A DNA stretch of 21,694 nucleotides from Phlegmacium glaucopus (GCA_015039465.1 MU130157.1:560736-582429), one strand, 5' to 3'. Numbered from the stretch's first letter, positions 1 through 9,032 are shown. Made by a program: numbers and translations. Notes: generated by a model not told the origin, from the letters alone.

Positions 1-196
1 AAGGTGTAGCGGAGGCTGAGGCAGAACGGCCAGCAGCCTCGACTGGATCGTGAACGGAAATGGAGTAGCATTGGGCTCCTTCGGAACGGATGGACCTCAT
101 GAAAGCTGCAGCAGACACTAAGGAAATTTTAGGAGCGGTCAATGGTTTGGGAACAAACGGAATAACGGAAGGTGGTCCCGGAAACATCAGAAGGAG
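1..196 (-). pseudogene. Protease-to-RT linker of family-A pol (partial)
   Basis: A minus-strand frame open from 196 to the window edge encodes a Pro/Val-rich start, then APKISLVSAAAFMRSIRSEG and an AQCYSISVHD segment. From memory this resembles the region between protease and reverse transcriptase in fungal Ty3/gypsy polyproteins. An in-frame TAA (plus 197-199) cuts it off from the protease upstream, so the polyprotein is broken here as well. RT itself lies beyond the left edge. Recognition rests on similarity by eye and on position. There is no catalytic motif in this piece. Confidence 0.6.
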
Positions 197-263
197 TTAC
201 ATCCTTTGATCTCTCTCGGAAACCCGTATCGGACATAATAATGTCAAATACCGGACAAGGGGC

Positions 264-747
264 CTAGGTGGAAACGGAAACGGGAACTGGAAGGATAACT
301 ATACGGTCTCGGAAAGTTACACTGCTATCGACCCAGTCAATCAACGGATTATGTTGGGTGAGCCAGTCAAGCCCGAGTACAGCAGGAAAATCAGAATCCA
401 GTTTGGTTAGTAAGGATTTTGTGGACGGTACCACATGAGAACTGAACGGAAGCAATAGTAGCATGGGTGATCATGCCCGGAGAAGAGCCATTGATAAGAC
501 GGAGAATCATAGAAGTAATAGGAAAAATAGGAAAATCATTGGACTTCGCGTAATGCTCATCCATGAAACAGTGAGTGGAACCACTGTCAATGAAAGCGGA
601 AAAATCGACATTCGGAAATTGAAGAGAAAGAAGAGAAACAAAGACTGCTCGGGTTTCTGGAGAGATTATTGCATTTAGAACTGCAATAAGTTCAGCACAG
701 GGGCTTTCGCAATTCACCATCTGTGCTGAGTCCAGTGAATTGCTTAG
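264..747 (-). pseudogene. Retroviral-type aspartic protease of family-A element, frameshifted
   Basis: This is the protease that processes the Gag-Pol polyprotein. The first segment (720-391) carries the active-site motif FIDSGSTHCF with the catalytic Asp at residue 45 of that segment. The second half of the domain, with the AVLGLDWLTQHNPLIDW signature typical of gypsy proteases, lies in a different frame (464-264). The switch falls near a short A run (plus about 413-420), where one base has apparently been gained or lost. The frame is in the -1 register to gag and is open across the gag stop, which suggests Gag-Pol fusion by frameshifting. Because the domain is split the product is probably not functional. 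An assembly indel in the A run would be the other explanation. Confidence 0.78.
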
Positions 748-1910
748 TCTTTTTTCTTCTCCGAACCGGAGTCCTTTGGCTTAGCCGGAGCGGAGTCAGG
801 AACGGAAACAGAAACGGTAGAGGCTCGGCCTTTAGCGGAGCTTGCCTTGGCTAAGTTACAGTCAGAAACACGATGACCGGACTTGCCACAAAAAAGACAG
901 AGTTTATTATCCATCCGGCATTGCCTTTCTTGCTGGGTAAGTCTACCCCGCGAGTCCAGCTTGCCTTCTAGATTAGGTTTAGGAGGAGTGGAAGATGAAG
1001 CCTTACCGGAGTCTGTGGGCTTAACGGATTTTTGATCCGAAGGCCGAGACTGTTTACCTGAACTGGAAGAGGGGTTGGAAGAAGAGGGTACGGAGGAGGA
1101 TGAAGAAGGGGTAGGACCCTTCGGAGGGTTTTGGCGTTGCTGCGGAGCGGATTCCCGAGAACGTTCTTGCATACGTTCCCAGTAGCGAGCATCGACATTT
1201 TGAGCTTTTTGACACATCGCGGTTAAAGACCGGGGCTTGCCATCACCTTTGCTGATTTCATCCTTGATTCGGGAAGGTAAACCTTCGTAAAACCTATACC
1301 TAAGAGCAGGCTCGCCCCAAGTACAGCGGACTGCCAAGGAGTTGAACCGGACTAAGTAATCGGAGATACGTTGGCCGTCCTTCATTCGGAGATTGGTGAG
1401 TTCGTGTTCTATGTCGGCGGACTCGTCGTAAGGACCGAAGTTGGACTGAAGTTCGCTGACGAAGAGATCCCAATCTTCAAGCCAAGACGGAGGCTCGTCG
1501 GTGAGACCGGAAATTCCAGGTTCGAACCATTCCTGAGCAACGTCCCGGAGATAGGACAAAGCAAAGGTTACTCGCTTGGAGTCATCTCGGAATGTGTCGG
1601 AAGAGCTCCGGAAATAGAGCCTACACTGGAAAAGAAAAGCTTTCAGTTTCTTAGGGTCCTTACCCATGAAGGGTTTGGGCTCTCTAAGTCTGCCAGCCGA
1701 ATCGGACTTGGCTGAAGATTTCCCGAGGGAATTCAAAGCGGAAACAAGTTGATTGATATGAATAGATGGAGACTCAACTTCGTCCGTAGTACTCCGAGGT
1801 TCATCAATATGACTAGCCTCTTCGACTACATCGGGAATGGGAGTGTTTTCGTGGGACATAATTTCTTGTATCGGTAATTGTGTTTTGGAAGTTTTAGAAC
1901 GAGTTTGCAT
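744..1910 (-). CDS. gag: Gag polyprotein of family-A Ty3/gypsy element
   Basis: Gag packages the retrotransposon RNA into cytoplasmic virus-like particles. I place the start at the Met at 1910 (MQTRSKTSK...), giving 388 residues. The frame is open upstream to 1967, but that part lies in the LTR. Residues about 90-241 form a retrotransposon gag core, including an AQEWFEP segment and a helical RISDYLVRFNSLA segment. A Ser/Pro-rich linker follows at about 260-310. A single CCHC zinc knuckle follows (C338-x2-C341-x4-H346-x4-C351, CLFCGKSGHRVSDC), the nucleic-acid binding motif. The tail is Lys-rich and stops at 744. The protease continues in the -1 frame, and a run of six A residues (755-750, minus strand) lies two codons before the gag stop. 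No internal stop is seen. Confidence 0.88.
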   Translation of the reverse strand: MQTRSKTSKTQLPIQEIMSHENTPIPDVVEEASHIDEPRSTTDEVESPSIHINQLVSALNSLGKSSAKSDSAGRLREPKPFMGKDPKKLKAFLFQCRLYFRSSSDTFRDDSKRVTFALSYLRDVAQEWFEPGISGLTDEPPSWLEDWDLFVSELQSNFGPYDESADIEHELTNLRMKDGQRISDYLVRFNSLAVRCTWGEPALRYRFYEGLPSRIKDEISKGDGKPRSLTAMCQKAQNVDARYWERMQERSRESAPQQRQNPPKGPTPSSSSSVPSSSNPSSSSGKQSRPSDQKSVKPTDSGKASSSTPPKPNLEGKLDSRGRLTQQERQCRMDNKLCLFCGKSGHRVSDCNLAKASSAKGRASTVSVSVPDSAPAKPKDSGSEKKKD

Positions 1911-1937
1911 AGGAGTGGGTGTGGAGTTCGAATATAC

Positions 1938-2521
1938 TGTTAAGTTTAAAACAAAGGAAGAAGTCACGTCGGAGTTACTCCGGAACGGACGGAACGGAAC
2001 CGGAACAGTAACCGGAAAGGACGTTGGCCTCAGCGTGTGTGCTGTGCCGCCCAGCTCCTAAGGTGTCCTGATTTCGGAACGGAAGAAGAAGTAATAAGAC
2101 GGAAGACCTCAGTGACTTAGAGGACAAACAAGAGGAGGAAACAAAGTTGATATTCGAACTGAGGGAAAACATACAAGTTCGAGTACTTTAAATATAAAAG
2201 GAATTGCAACCGAAATATAGAATATAAATATAAGTGCTGCGTTCTGCTCCCGGAAAAGGTCCTGCATTCTTGGGTGAATAATCCATGGCTGGTGTGCTGA
2301 CTGATGATGGGAAAGATGATGACAAAGAAATAGTGGTAGTGGCGAAGAAGTGATAACGGGTTTGGAGTATGGACGGAGGAACCGGAATGACATGGAGAAG
2401 TCTCGGAGTTGAACATAGGGAGAGTAGTTCGGGATATAAGGGAAGGCACTGTACGGAGTACGGACTACCGGAAACAGCTCCGATGGAGCCGGACCGGAGT
2501 AACGTATAACGGAATGTAACA
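1938..2521 (-). repeat. 5' LTR of family-A gypsy element (584 bp)
   Basis: In plus orientation it starts TGTTAAGTTTAA and ends GGAATGTAACA, so on the element's own strand it runs TGTTAC...TTAACA with the usual TG/CA ends. It aligns nearly end to end with the solo LTR at 20569-21163. The sequence is full of CGGA/CCGG words. Position 2522 onward is coding sequence of the NWD gene, so 2521/2522 is the insertion junction. The expected duplicated 5-mer would be CAAAC (2522-2526), but its partner is outside the window. The bases just inside the LTR (minus strand, from 1937) do not match a standard tRNA 3'-end primer site that I recognise. Confidence 0.88.
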
Positions 2522-5500
2522 CAAACCTCATCCTTCATGAGGTTGAAAAGGAGATTGTAAAGGATGATATTGGACTTTATATAAAAAGCCAAATTTGGCT
2601 CAATAGGCATGACTGGCCTCCTCAGGCTGAACTTGAAAGGCTTGTCAGCATGTCTGGAACTTTGTTTATTTATGCAGCAACTGTCTGCAAATATATTACC
2701 CAAAGGGGGAGTTCTGGCATGCCTCGGCGTCTTTCAGAGGTGGTCAACTCTGCATTGAAAGCAACATCTAGTCTAACTCATCCATTGGATGCTCTTTATG
2801 AAAGAATTTTGGATGCTGCCTATGCACCTACAAGTATTTGGGAAGCATTAGATATAAAAGTGGTTCTCACAGCCATTGTATATGCCTATAATCCTCTTTC
2901 TTTGGCTACCATCAGTGCTTTGATGCAAATTCCCATAGAACACACTGAGGCAGCCCTTTCTTCTCTTCATTCCTTAATATATATTCCATCCCAAGATCCT
3001 GATATACCCATCTCAACATTCCATGCTTCCTTCTATGATTTCATTAGCAATCAAATCCATTCCTCAAAACACTATCTTGACCCTTGTATTTCACATAAGC
3101 ATATAGCACTTCAGTGTCTTGAGTTGATAAAGAAAGCTTGGTCAGAGAAAGAAAAGGTATCTTATCTGGAAGAGAGAAAATATGAAGAGATTTCTGAATC
3201 TCTTGCATATGCCTGCAGTCACTGGGCCTTCCATTTTACCTATGAAGATGTTGGTGAGCCCACTGAATTGAAAGATTTCTTTCAAAAACATCTTTTGCGA
3301 TGGATGGATTGTTTAAGTGTCTTAGGGAAGTTGGAGACTGCAATGCATTCACTGCAAAAGCTAGAAGGTTGGGCAAATGTAAGTTTTCCACATTGCTGTA
3401 GATGAATTGTGCTGACAACAGAAAATAGAAGCAAAAGCTCATGGTGACAACAGTGATCAATGCTGAATGGTTTTTGAAGGAAAACTTTCATTTCATTAAA
3501 AATAACAGTATTGAAGGATGTCCTTCAGTACTAGCTTGGCTCCCGGAAAAATCAGATATCTGGAAGACATATGGAGGTAGGATGGACTCTCCATGGAAGC
3601 TCTGTTTAGGAAGGAGAAAAGCATGGAACCAATCAGAAGCAGTTCTCAGACATTCAAACAGGGTCAGTTCTGCTGTCTTCTCTCCTAATGGTATGCATAT
3701 TGTGTCTGTATCTGATGACAAAACTGCATGGATCTGGAATACAGCCACAGGACAGTGTGAAGCAGAGCTAAAAGGACATTCAATGAGGGTTGTATCTGCT
3801 GTCTTCTCTCCTGATGGTATGCATATTGTATCTGCATCTGATGACTGCACCGCATGGATCTGGAATACAGCCACTGGGGAGTGTGAAGCACAACTGGAAG
3901 GACATTCATGTGCAGTCACATCTGCTGTCTTTTCTCCTGATGGTATGTGCATTGTGTCTACATCTTATGACAAAACTGCACGGATATGGAATACAGCCAC
4001 AGGAGAGTGTGAAGCAGAGCTGAAAGGACATTCTGACTGTGTCACATCTCCTTCCTTCTCCCCTGATGGTATGCATATTGTGTCTGCATCTTCTGACTAC
4101 ACTGCACTGATCTGGAATACATCCTCACAAGAGTGTGAAGTAGAGCTGAAAGGACATTCAGATGAGGTCATATCTGCTGTCTTTTCTCCTGATGGTATGC
4201 ATATTGTGTCTACATCTTATGACTGCACTGCAAGGATCTGGAACACAGCCACAGGAGAGTGTAAAGCTGAGTTGAAAGGACATTCCAGCTGGGTTAAATC
4301 TGCTGTATTCTCTTCTGATGGTATGCATATTGTGTCTGCATCTTATGATCACACTGCATGGATCTGGAATACAACCACAGGAGAATGTGAAGCAAAGCTG
4401 AAAGGACATTCAAACTGGGTCAGATCTGCTGTCTTCTCTCCTGATGGTGTGCATATTGTGTCTGCATCTGATGACAAAACTGTCGGATATGGAATGCAGC
4501 TGCAGGAGTATGTGAGACAGAGCTTAAAGGACATTCAGATAGGGTTATATCTGCTGTCTTTGCTCCTGATGGTATGCATATTGTGTCTGCATCTAATGAC
4601 AAAACTGCAAGAATCTGGAATACAGCCATGGGAGAGTGTGAACCAGAGCTGAAAGGACATTCACACTGGGTTAAATCTACTGCCTTCTCTCCTGATGGTA
4701 TGTATATTGTGTCTGTATTTGATGACAAAACTGTATGGATCTGGAATACTGCCACAGGAGAGTGTAAAGCAGAGCTGAAAGGACATTCACTTGAGGTCAC
4801 ATCTGCTGTCTTCTCTCCTGATTGTATGCATATTGTGTCTACATCTTATGACAAAACTGCAAGGATCTGGAATACAGCCACAGGAGAGTGTGAAGCAGTG
4901 CTCAAAGGACATTCAGGCTGGGTCATATCTGCTGTCTTCTCTCCTGATGGTATGCATATTGTTTCTGCATCTGATGACTGCACTGCACTGATCTGGAATG
5001 CAACCACAGGAGAGCTTGAAGCAGAGCTAGAAGGACATTCACATAGGGTCACATCTGCTGCCTTCTCTTCTGATGGTATGTGTATTGTGTCTGCATCTTA
5101 TGACAAAACTGCAAGGATCTGGAATACAGCCACAGGAGAGTGTAAAAAAGTACTGAAGGGACATTCACACTGGCTTATATCTGCTATCTTTTCTCCTGAT
5201 GGTATGCATATTGTATCTACATCCAATGACTACACTGTACAGACCTGGAATAAAACCACAGGAGAGTGTGAAGCAGTGTGGAAAGGACATACCTTTATTC
5301 CATCTTTATATGATAATGCTCAGCTCCCTGTTATATCATCAATTCCTGATGGAGTTTTTGTTCACTATGATTTTGACAGCAAAATTTATGTCTCTTTAAA
5401 CCCATCTTTCCTTGACATAGACAGAGATACAGTGTTCCATACCATAAACCTCCAGAAAATCTGGATCCCACCACCTTTCTGCAAGCCATCATCAATCAGC

Positions 5501-5627
5501 TATTACTTATCCAAAATATGCCTTGGATATGAATCAGGAGAACTTTTGGTTTTAGAGGTAAGTCTAGCTTATATTGTACTCAATTTTTATTACTAAATTC
5601 TCTCAAACATAGTTTCACTCTATTTAA
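2522..5627 (+). pseudogene. NACHT-WD40 (NWD, fungal NLR-like) gene, 5'-truncated by an LTR insertion
   Basis: NWD proteins are STAND-type signalling ATPases; Podospora HET-E/HET-D are the known models for non-self recognition. The frame is open from the LTR junction. Exon 1 (2522-3378) has the C-terminal side of NACHT (LHEVEKEIVKDDIGLYI, then LFIYAATVCKYI) and a helical linker. The NACHT Walker A and B motifs are missing, so they lay upstream of the insertion. Intron 1 is 3379-3428 (GTAAGT...TAG, 50 nt, phase 0). Exon 2 (3429-5557) has an AEWFLKENFHFIK...LAWLPEKSDIW linker, 13 WD40 repeats (3639-5272) and a tail (...KICLGYESGELLVLE). Intron 2 is probably 5558-5612 (GTAAGT...CATAG), leaving a five-codon last exon ending FHSI-stop at 5627. 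One base is missing at about 4481-4484, in repeat 7, shifting the frame. The upstream half may survive to the left of the retrotransposon. Confidence 0.85.
3639..5272 (+). repeat. 13 tandem WD40 repeats, 126-bp period, inside the NWD gene
   Basis: Repeat 1 has 41 codons; repeats 2-13 have 42 codons each and begin at 3762 and every 126 bp after, apart from the single-base loss in repeat 7. The shared frame is A-E-L-K-G-H-S-x-x-V-x-S-A-V-F-S-P-D-G-M followed by HIVSxSxDxTAxIWN and TATGECE. The repeats are far more alike than in ordinary WD40 proteins. Differences cluster at unit positions 8, 9, 11, 25, 27, 29 and 32 (NR, MR, CA, DC, DE, SW, HW and so on). Known NWD recognition genes of Podospora show such highly conserved repeats with a few hypervariable surface positions, produced by unequal exchange and selection. 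That a ligand-binding propeller applies here is an inference. Confidence 0.88.
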
Positions 5628-6515
5628 ATCCTCTAGCAGAGCATGGTGTGATCCTAGGATTACATTGTTGTTGTTACTTAGTTACCCAGCAGTTGGCAAC
5701 AACCTGTCCACTTCACTAGCTATCTCTCTCTCTCTCTCTCTCAAAGTCTACCACTGCCCATGTTCTGTACTGTTATGAATGATCAGAACACTTGTCTGAC
5801 CCCAACCTTATTTTCCCTATGATACTTTCCATTACCTTTCCCCTTTGCCTTTATCCATCCCCTTTGCCCACCCTGACTCCTAACACTGTATAGTATATCC
5901 CTGGACCACCAATATCATTGACTCCTAGTTTAATCTACCTAGCTTTCTCAGAACTCACCCTCAGTCTAGTAAGGGGATCTAGATGTCTTTGTGCAACTAA
6001 GCCTCTAGTTATTTGGATTACTTCACTCACCATTGCATATTTATGTGCCCAACACACCACCAACAACCCTATACCACCACCCACAACTTTATACCACCAC
6101 CATCAACTCTATACCACCACCACCACCACCACCATGTGTTTAGGCACCCAACACACCCAAACAACCACCAATAACCCTAGGCCACCACCAACAACTGTCT
6201 ACCATTGCCAACAACTGTCTACCACCACTAACAACCCTATACCACCACCACCTCCCATTTCTGTCCATTTCCACTACCAATGACCCTACCACTGCTGCTG
6301 CTGTCCATTTAGGCACCCACTAACCACCTGTTTCACCTACAGCACCTGTTTCAGTAGCCCCCTGTATTCATTTAAAATTAAAGTAAAACTTGATATGTTA
6401 TTCTTACTAATGAAATTATAGTACCATCTAGATGAGACAATGCTCAATTTTAATATATTTTATTCCATTTGTAAATGGATTGTATAAGTAGGTAATGAAT
6501 ATACATACTACAAAT
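5628..6515 (+). other. Non-coding interval with CT and CCA low-complexity tracts
   Basis: No gene recognised. A (CT)n microsatellite covers 5722-5742. From about 6045 to 6262 the sequence is a degenerate minisatellite of ACCACCAACAACCCTATACC-like words on the plus strand. The open frame across it (5918-6283) encodes only low-complexity Thr/Pro/Asn and is not credible as a gene. 6360-6515 is AT-rich and otherwise featureless. The first 150 bp presumably include the 3' UTR of the NWD gene. Confidence 0.6.
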
Positions 6516-7088
6516 TAGGGCTGCACACTGTCTGTATTACGGGTACGGTTATCGATTTGACGGCCGTAAATGCTGTGTCCAAAATCAAAATGGTATGGGT
6601 GGCTTAAAAAACGGCCGTAAACAGGTATATACGGCCGTTTTCTCACTGTCCGCAAAAGTTTGAAATGTGCACACCATTTCTTGTATAAATTGGGACTATT
6701 TGGGTGTATGAAGTGCTAATAACTCAAATTTCGAATGTGAGCATTGAATTGGGAGGTCAATAGGTGAAGCGATACCTCGCGGAGTTTTGATTAGCATTAG
6801 TCATTGCCCTTTTAAGTCAAATAAGACCGATTTGAGTCCAATTAAGGTTCAATTATCGTTGTCTTGAACTGCTTAAGCACCTTCAGGGCCAACAAAAAAA
6901 TTCTTTGGGCATAATCAACAGGTAATTTTGAAGAAATAGTAGGATATGTGAAGTACCCATATGACGGCTGTAAACGGCCATTGCCCAACAGGTAACAATG
7001 GGTGTTCACCAGGCTTCGACGGTACGGGTTTTACCCGTAAAAAGCTGTCTGTATACCTGTCGGTTTACGGTTACGGTGCGCAGCCCTA
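6516..7088. mobile_element. Non-autonomous hAT-type MITE (573 bp) with 8-bp target duplication
   Basis: The left end reads TAGGGCTGCACACTGT and the reverse complement of the right end reads TAGGGCTGCGCACCGT, an inverted repeat of about 16 bp with two mismatches. It is flanked on both sides by the identical 8-mer CTACAAAT (6508-6515 and 7089-7096). An 8-bp duplication with a TAGGG-type end is the hallmark of the hAT superfamily. The interior has no ORF. It carries several copies of an ACGGCCGTAAA-like word near both ends (about 6558, 6609, 6629, 6962, 6972, 7032), probably subterminal transposase-binding sites. Confidence 0.88.
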
Positions 7089-7194
7089 CTACAAATGCTT
7101 ACTTGGCTAAGTTCTATGTACCTAAGAAATAAGTAAAAAATTCTGGTATTTATGGAAATATTGCTCAGAGTCATATGAAACTTGGACTTGCTTA

Positions 7195-8051
7195 GTGTGG
7201 GGGTGACCAGTGCCCGAGTTACATGACATCATGTCACACATGAAATATTGAGACATGGCTCTCATTCCTCACACAACATTTAATAGGATATTTTTAAGTT
7301 GAAAATGGTACATAAAGAGTAGTTTGAATCAGAAACTGCAAGTTGAATACAACCAATATATTTCTTTGTGGCCATAATGATGATTCCCCTGCTAAATCTG
7401 AGTGCTGAGGATGTCTACCCTTTATAACTCTCCAGCACCTCAAATCTGAGACTTGTTTTGCTGGAATAAATTATTCTAAATGTTATTATGAACATTTCTA
7501 TCAGGTTAGAAATTTTATCTGTGCCCACCAGAAAAAGTAGTGGCTCTTATAACATTTCACCAATGCACTTTTGCAACTAGTTTTGGTGACATAATATATG
7601 TATTTTTTGATTCTTAACATGCCTATCAGGTCAGAATTTTTAATTTCACACTGTAAGCATAAGATAATGATCCATATACCTGAAAAATAATGACCTCAAT
7701 GGACAAATATAAAATTTCTAACCTGATAGAAATGTTCATAATAACATTTAGAATAATTTATTCCAGCAAAACAAGTCTCAGATATGAAGTGCTGGAGAGT
7801 TATAAAGGGTAGACATCTCAGCACTCAGATTTAGCAGGGGAATCATCATTATGGCCACAAAGAAATATATTGGTTGGTATTCAACTTGCAGTTTCTGACT
7901 CAAACTACTCTTTATGTACCATTTTCAACTTAAAAATTGTTAAATGTTGTGTGAGGAATGAAAGGCCATGGCTCAACATTTCATATGTGACACCTATGTG
8001 ATGCCAGTATGACATGGTGCCACATAACTCAAGTATTGGTCACCCCCCAAC
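7195..8051. mobile_element. Long inverted-repeat (foldback) element, PIF/Harbinger-like, 857 bp
   Basis: The left end GTGTGGGGGTGACC pairs with the right end (reverse complement GTTGGGGGGTGACC), and the trinucleotide TTA flanks both sides (7192-7194 and 8052-8054). A 3-bp TTA duplication fits PIF/Harbinger. The inverted arms are very long, about 7195-7518 against 7709-8051, with only scattered mismatches and short indels, and surround a unique centre of about 190 bp. No transposase frame is present. A transcript would fold into a hairpin of roughly 320 bp, a plausible source of small RNAs. Confidence 0.85.
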
Positions 8052-8137
8052 TTAAAGGGACAGAAGATATTTCAGAGTCTGGGGAGGAATTTGACTTCTC
8101 AGAAGAAGGAACTGAGGATATGGGAGTCATGGGATGA
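8052..8137 (+). pseudogene. Possible terminal coding remnant with an acidic tail
   Basis: Starting at the right target-site copy of the foldback element, a plus frame reads GTEDISESGEEFDFSEEG and stops at TGA 8135-8137. An AATAAA lies at about 8170. The Ser/Glu/Asp-rich composition differs from the AT-rich surroundings and looks like the C-terminal end of a protein. If the foldback element is removed the frame extends only a few codons further upstream before a stop. I do not recognise a family and cannot find the rest of the gene. Confidence 0.25.
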
Positions 8138-8353
8138 TGATTAGGTAGTTTATGTCACTTTAACTTAGTTATTTGGACAATAAATTATGATTTTAAAACT
8201 TCTAATATATTTTAACACTTTTTACACTAAAAAGAATCAAGGTAAAGCATGCAAAACTGAGTGAGCAACAAAAGATTTATGTGTTTCACAGTTTGTCACG
8301 CTTTGGCTGTGTGACATGATGTGATGCTCCTGCGACCATAACAGGAGGTGGCC

Positions 8354-8600
8354 ATCCCCACTTAGTGTTTGAAAGTCTGGTCCAGTCCAGTCTTTTGGCC
8401 TCATGAGCCTTAGACTGAGACCATAACCACTCTACTAAAATTCAAAACCTACAGAAAACTGGACTAAACTGCTGTAGACCAGTCTAGAGCAGTCTATTTG
8501 CAGTCTTGCAACCAGTCTTAACCAGTTACAGTTAAGACTGGTTGCAGACCAGTTCTCCCAGCAATTATATGGACCCAGATCCAGTAGAAACTAAAATATC
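8354..8600. repeat. Palindrome-rich repeat of CTGGTCCAGTC words (copy 1)
   Basis: It begins TAGTGTTTGAAAGTCTGGTCCAGTCC-like, closely matching the start of the element at 14268. It then alternates ACCAGTC and GACTGG words. It contains a perfect 15-bp hairpin (GCAACCAGTCTTAAC at 8508-8522, loop of 8, complement at 8531-8545). I could not find a matching right-hand terminal inverted repeat or target duplication, so the right boundary is approximate and this may be a truncated non-autonomous transposon. Confidence 0.5.
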
Positions 8601-8667
8601 TATCCAAGACACATTTTAATTTAGTTCATTCATTTTTCTCCTTTAAAACAAGAGCATGAACATGTAA

Positions 8668-8903
8668 ATCCATTGAGAACTAGTCTAGTTAGGGAAAGTG
8701 ATGACAAAGAATGGTTGTTATGGTGAAGATGTGGTAATGGGTTTGGAGTAATGTTGGAAGAGCCGGAATGATACGGAGAAGTCTCGGAGTTGGATGTAGG
8801 AAGAGTAGATCCAGAAACAAGGGAAAGCACTGGTACGGAGTATGGACTACCGGAGACAACTCCAATGGAGCTGGACCAGAGTAATGTATAACAGAATGTA
8901 ACA
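8668..8903 (-). repeat. Truncated family-A gypsy LTR
   Basis: From about 8690 to 8903 this matches the right-hand third of the LTRs at 1938-2521 and 20569-21163, including GATACGGAGAAGTCTCGGAG and the terminal GAATGTAACA. Weaker similarity may start at about 8668. The left two thirds are absent, so this is an old LTR fragment. Its orientation is the same as in the other copies. Confidence 0.8.
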
Positions 8904-8936
8904 GTACCTCCCTGTCAAGGCCAAGACCCTCGAGGC

Positions 8937-8990
8937 CACGTGAGGTCGACATGGTATAAAAGTTGACGGAGACTGGTTGGGACTCTTCAC
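8937..8990 (+). promoter_or_regulatory. E-box and TATA core promoter
   Basis: CACGTG (8937-8942) is followed by TATAAAAG (8955-8962). A pyrimidine-rich likely start region (CTCTTCACTTC) lies about 25-30 bp further on, and an ATG at 9033. The spacing is that of a conventional RNA polymerase II core promoter for the coiled-coil frame downstream. It begins only about 34 bp after the end of the truncated LTR. Confidence 0.5.
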
Positions 8991-9032
8991 TTCAGACAAC
9001 TACCCCAACACACATCCTCCATTAAAATTGCT

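Larger units (their letters stand above)
1..2521 (-). mobile_element. Ty3/gypsy LTR retrotransposon, family A, 5' part only
   Basis: Read on the minus strand the order is LTR (2521-1938), gag (1910-744), aspartic protease (about 747-264) and the protease-RT linker (196-1), after which the window ends. This is the standard gag-pr-rt order of Ty3/gypsy elements. RT, RNase H, integrase and the 3' LTR would lie to the left, outside the window. Two more LTRs of the same family occur here: a solo copy at 20569-21163 and a truncated one ending at 8903. Gag is intact, but the protease and linker are broken by at least two frame changes, so this copy is probably inactive. The right edge sits inside the NWD gene that resumes at 2522, so the element is an insertion into that gene. 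Confidence 0.88.

Noticed and set aside
1515..1530. GGTTCGAACC resembling a tRNA T-arm
   Set aside because: It falls inside the gag coding sequence and has no surrounding tRNA fold.
1915..1937. tRNA primer-binding site next to the 5' LTR
   Set aside because: The sequence (minus strand GTATATTCGAACTCCACACC) does not match a tRNA 3' end that I can name; the T-loop-like TTCGAA does not extend to a stem.
2109..2703. Minus-strand frames of 110-171 codons next to the NWD gene
   Set aside because: They lie across the LTR and antisense to the NWD exon, with no domain; the LTR alignment and the NWD frame explain the DNA better.
3488..5052. Several minus-strand and alternative plus frames over the WD40 array
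   Set aside because: They recur with the 126-bp period and are out-of-frame shadows of the repeats.
3639..5272. CRISPR-like or satellite array
   Set aside because: The repeats are contiguous, in frame, and encode WD40 units.
5918..6283. 121-codon plus-strand ORF
   Set aside because: Thr/Pro/His low complexity from a CCA minisatellite; no promoter or domain.
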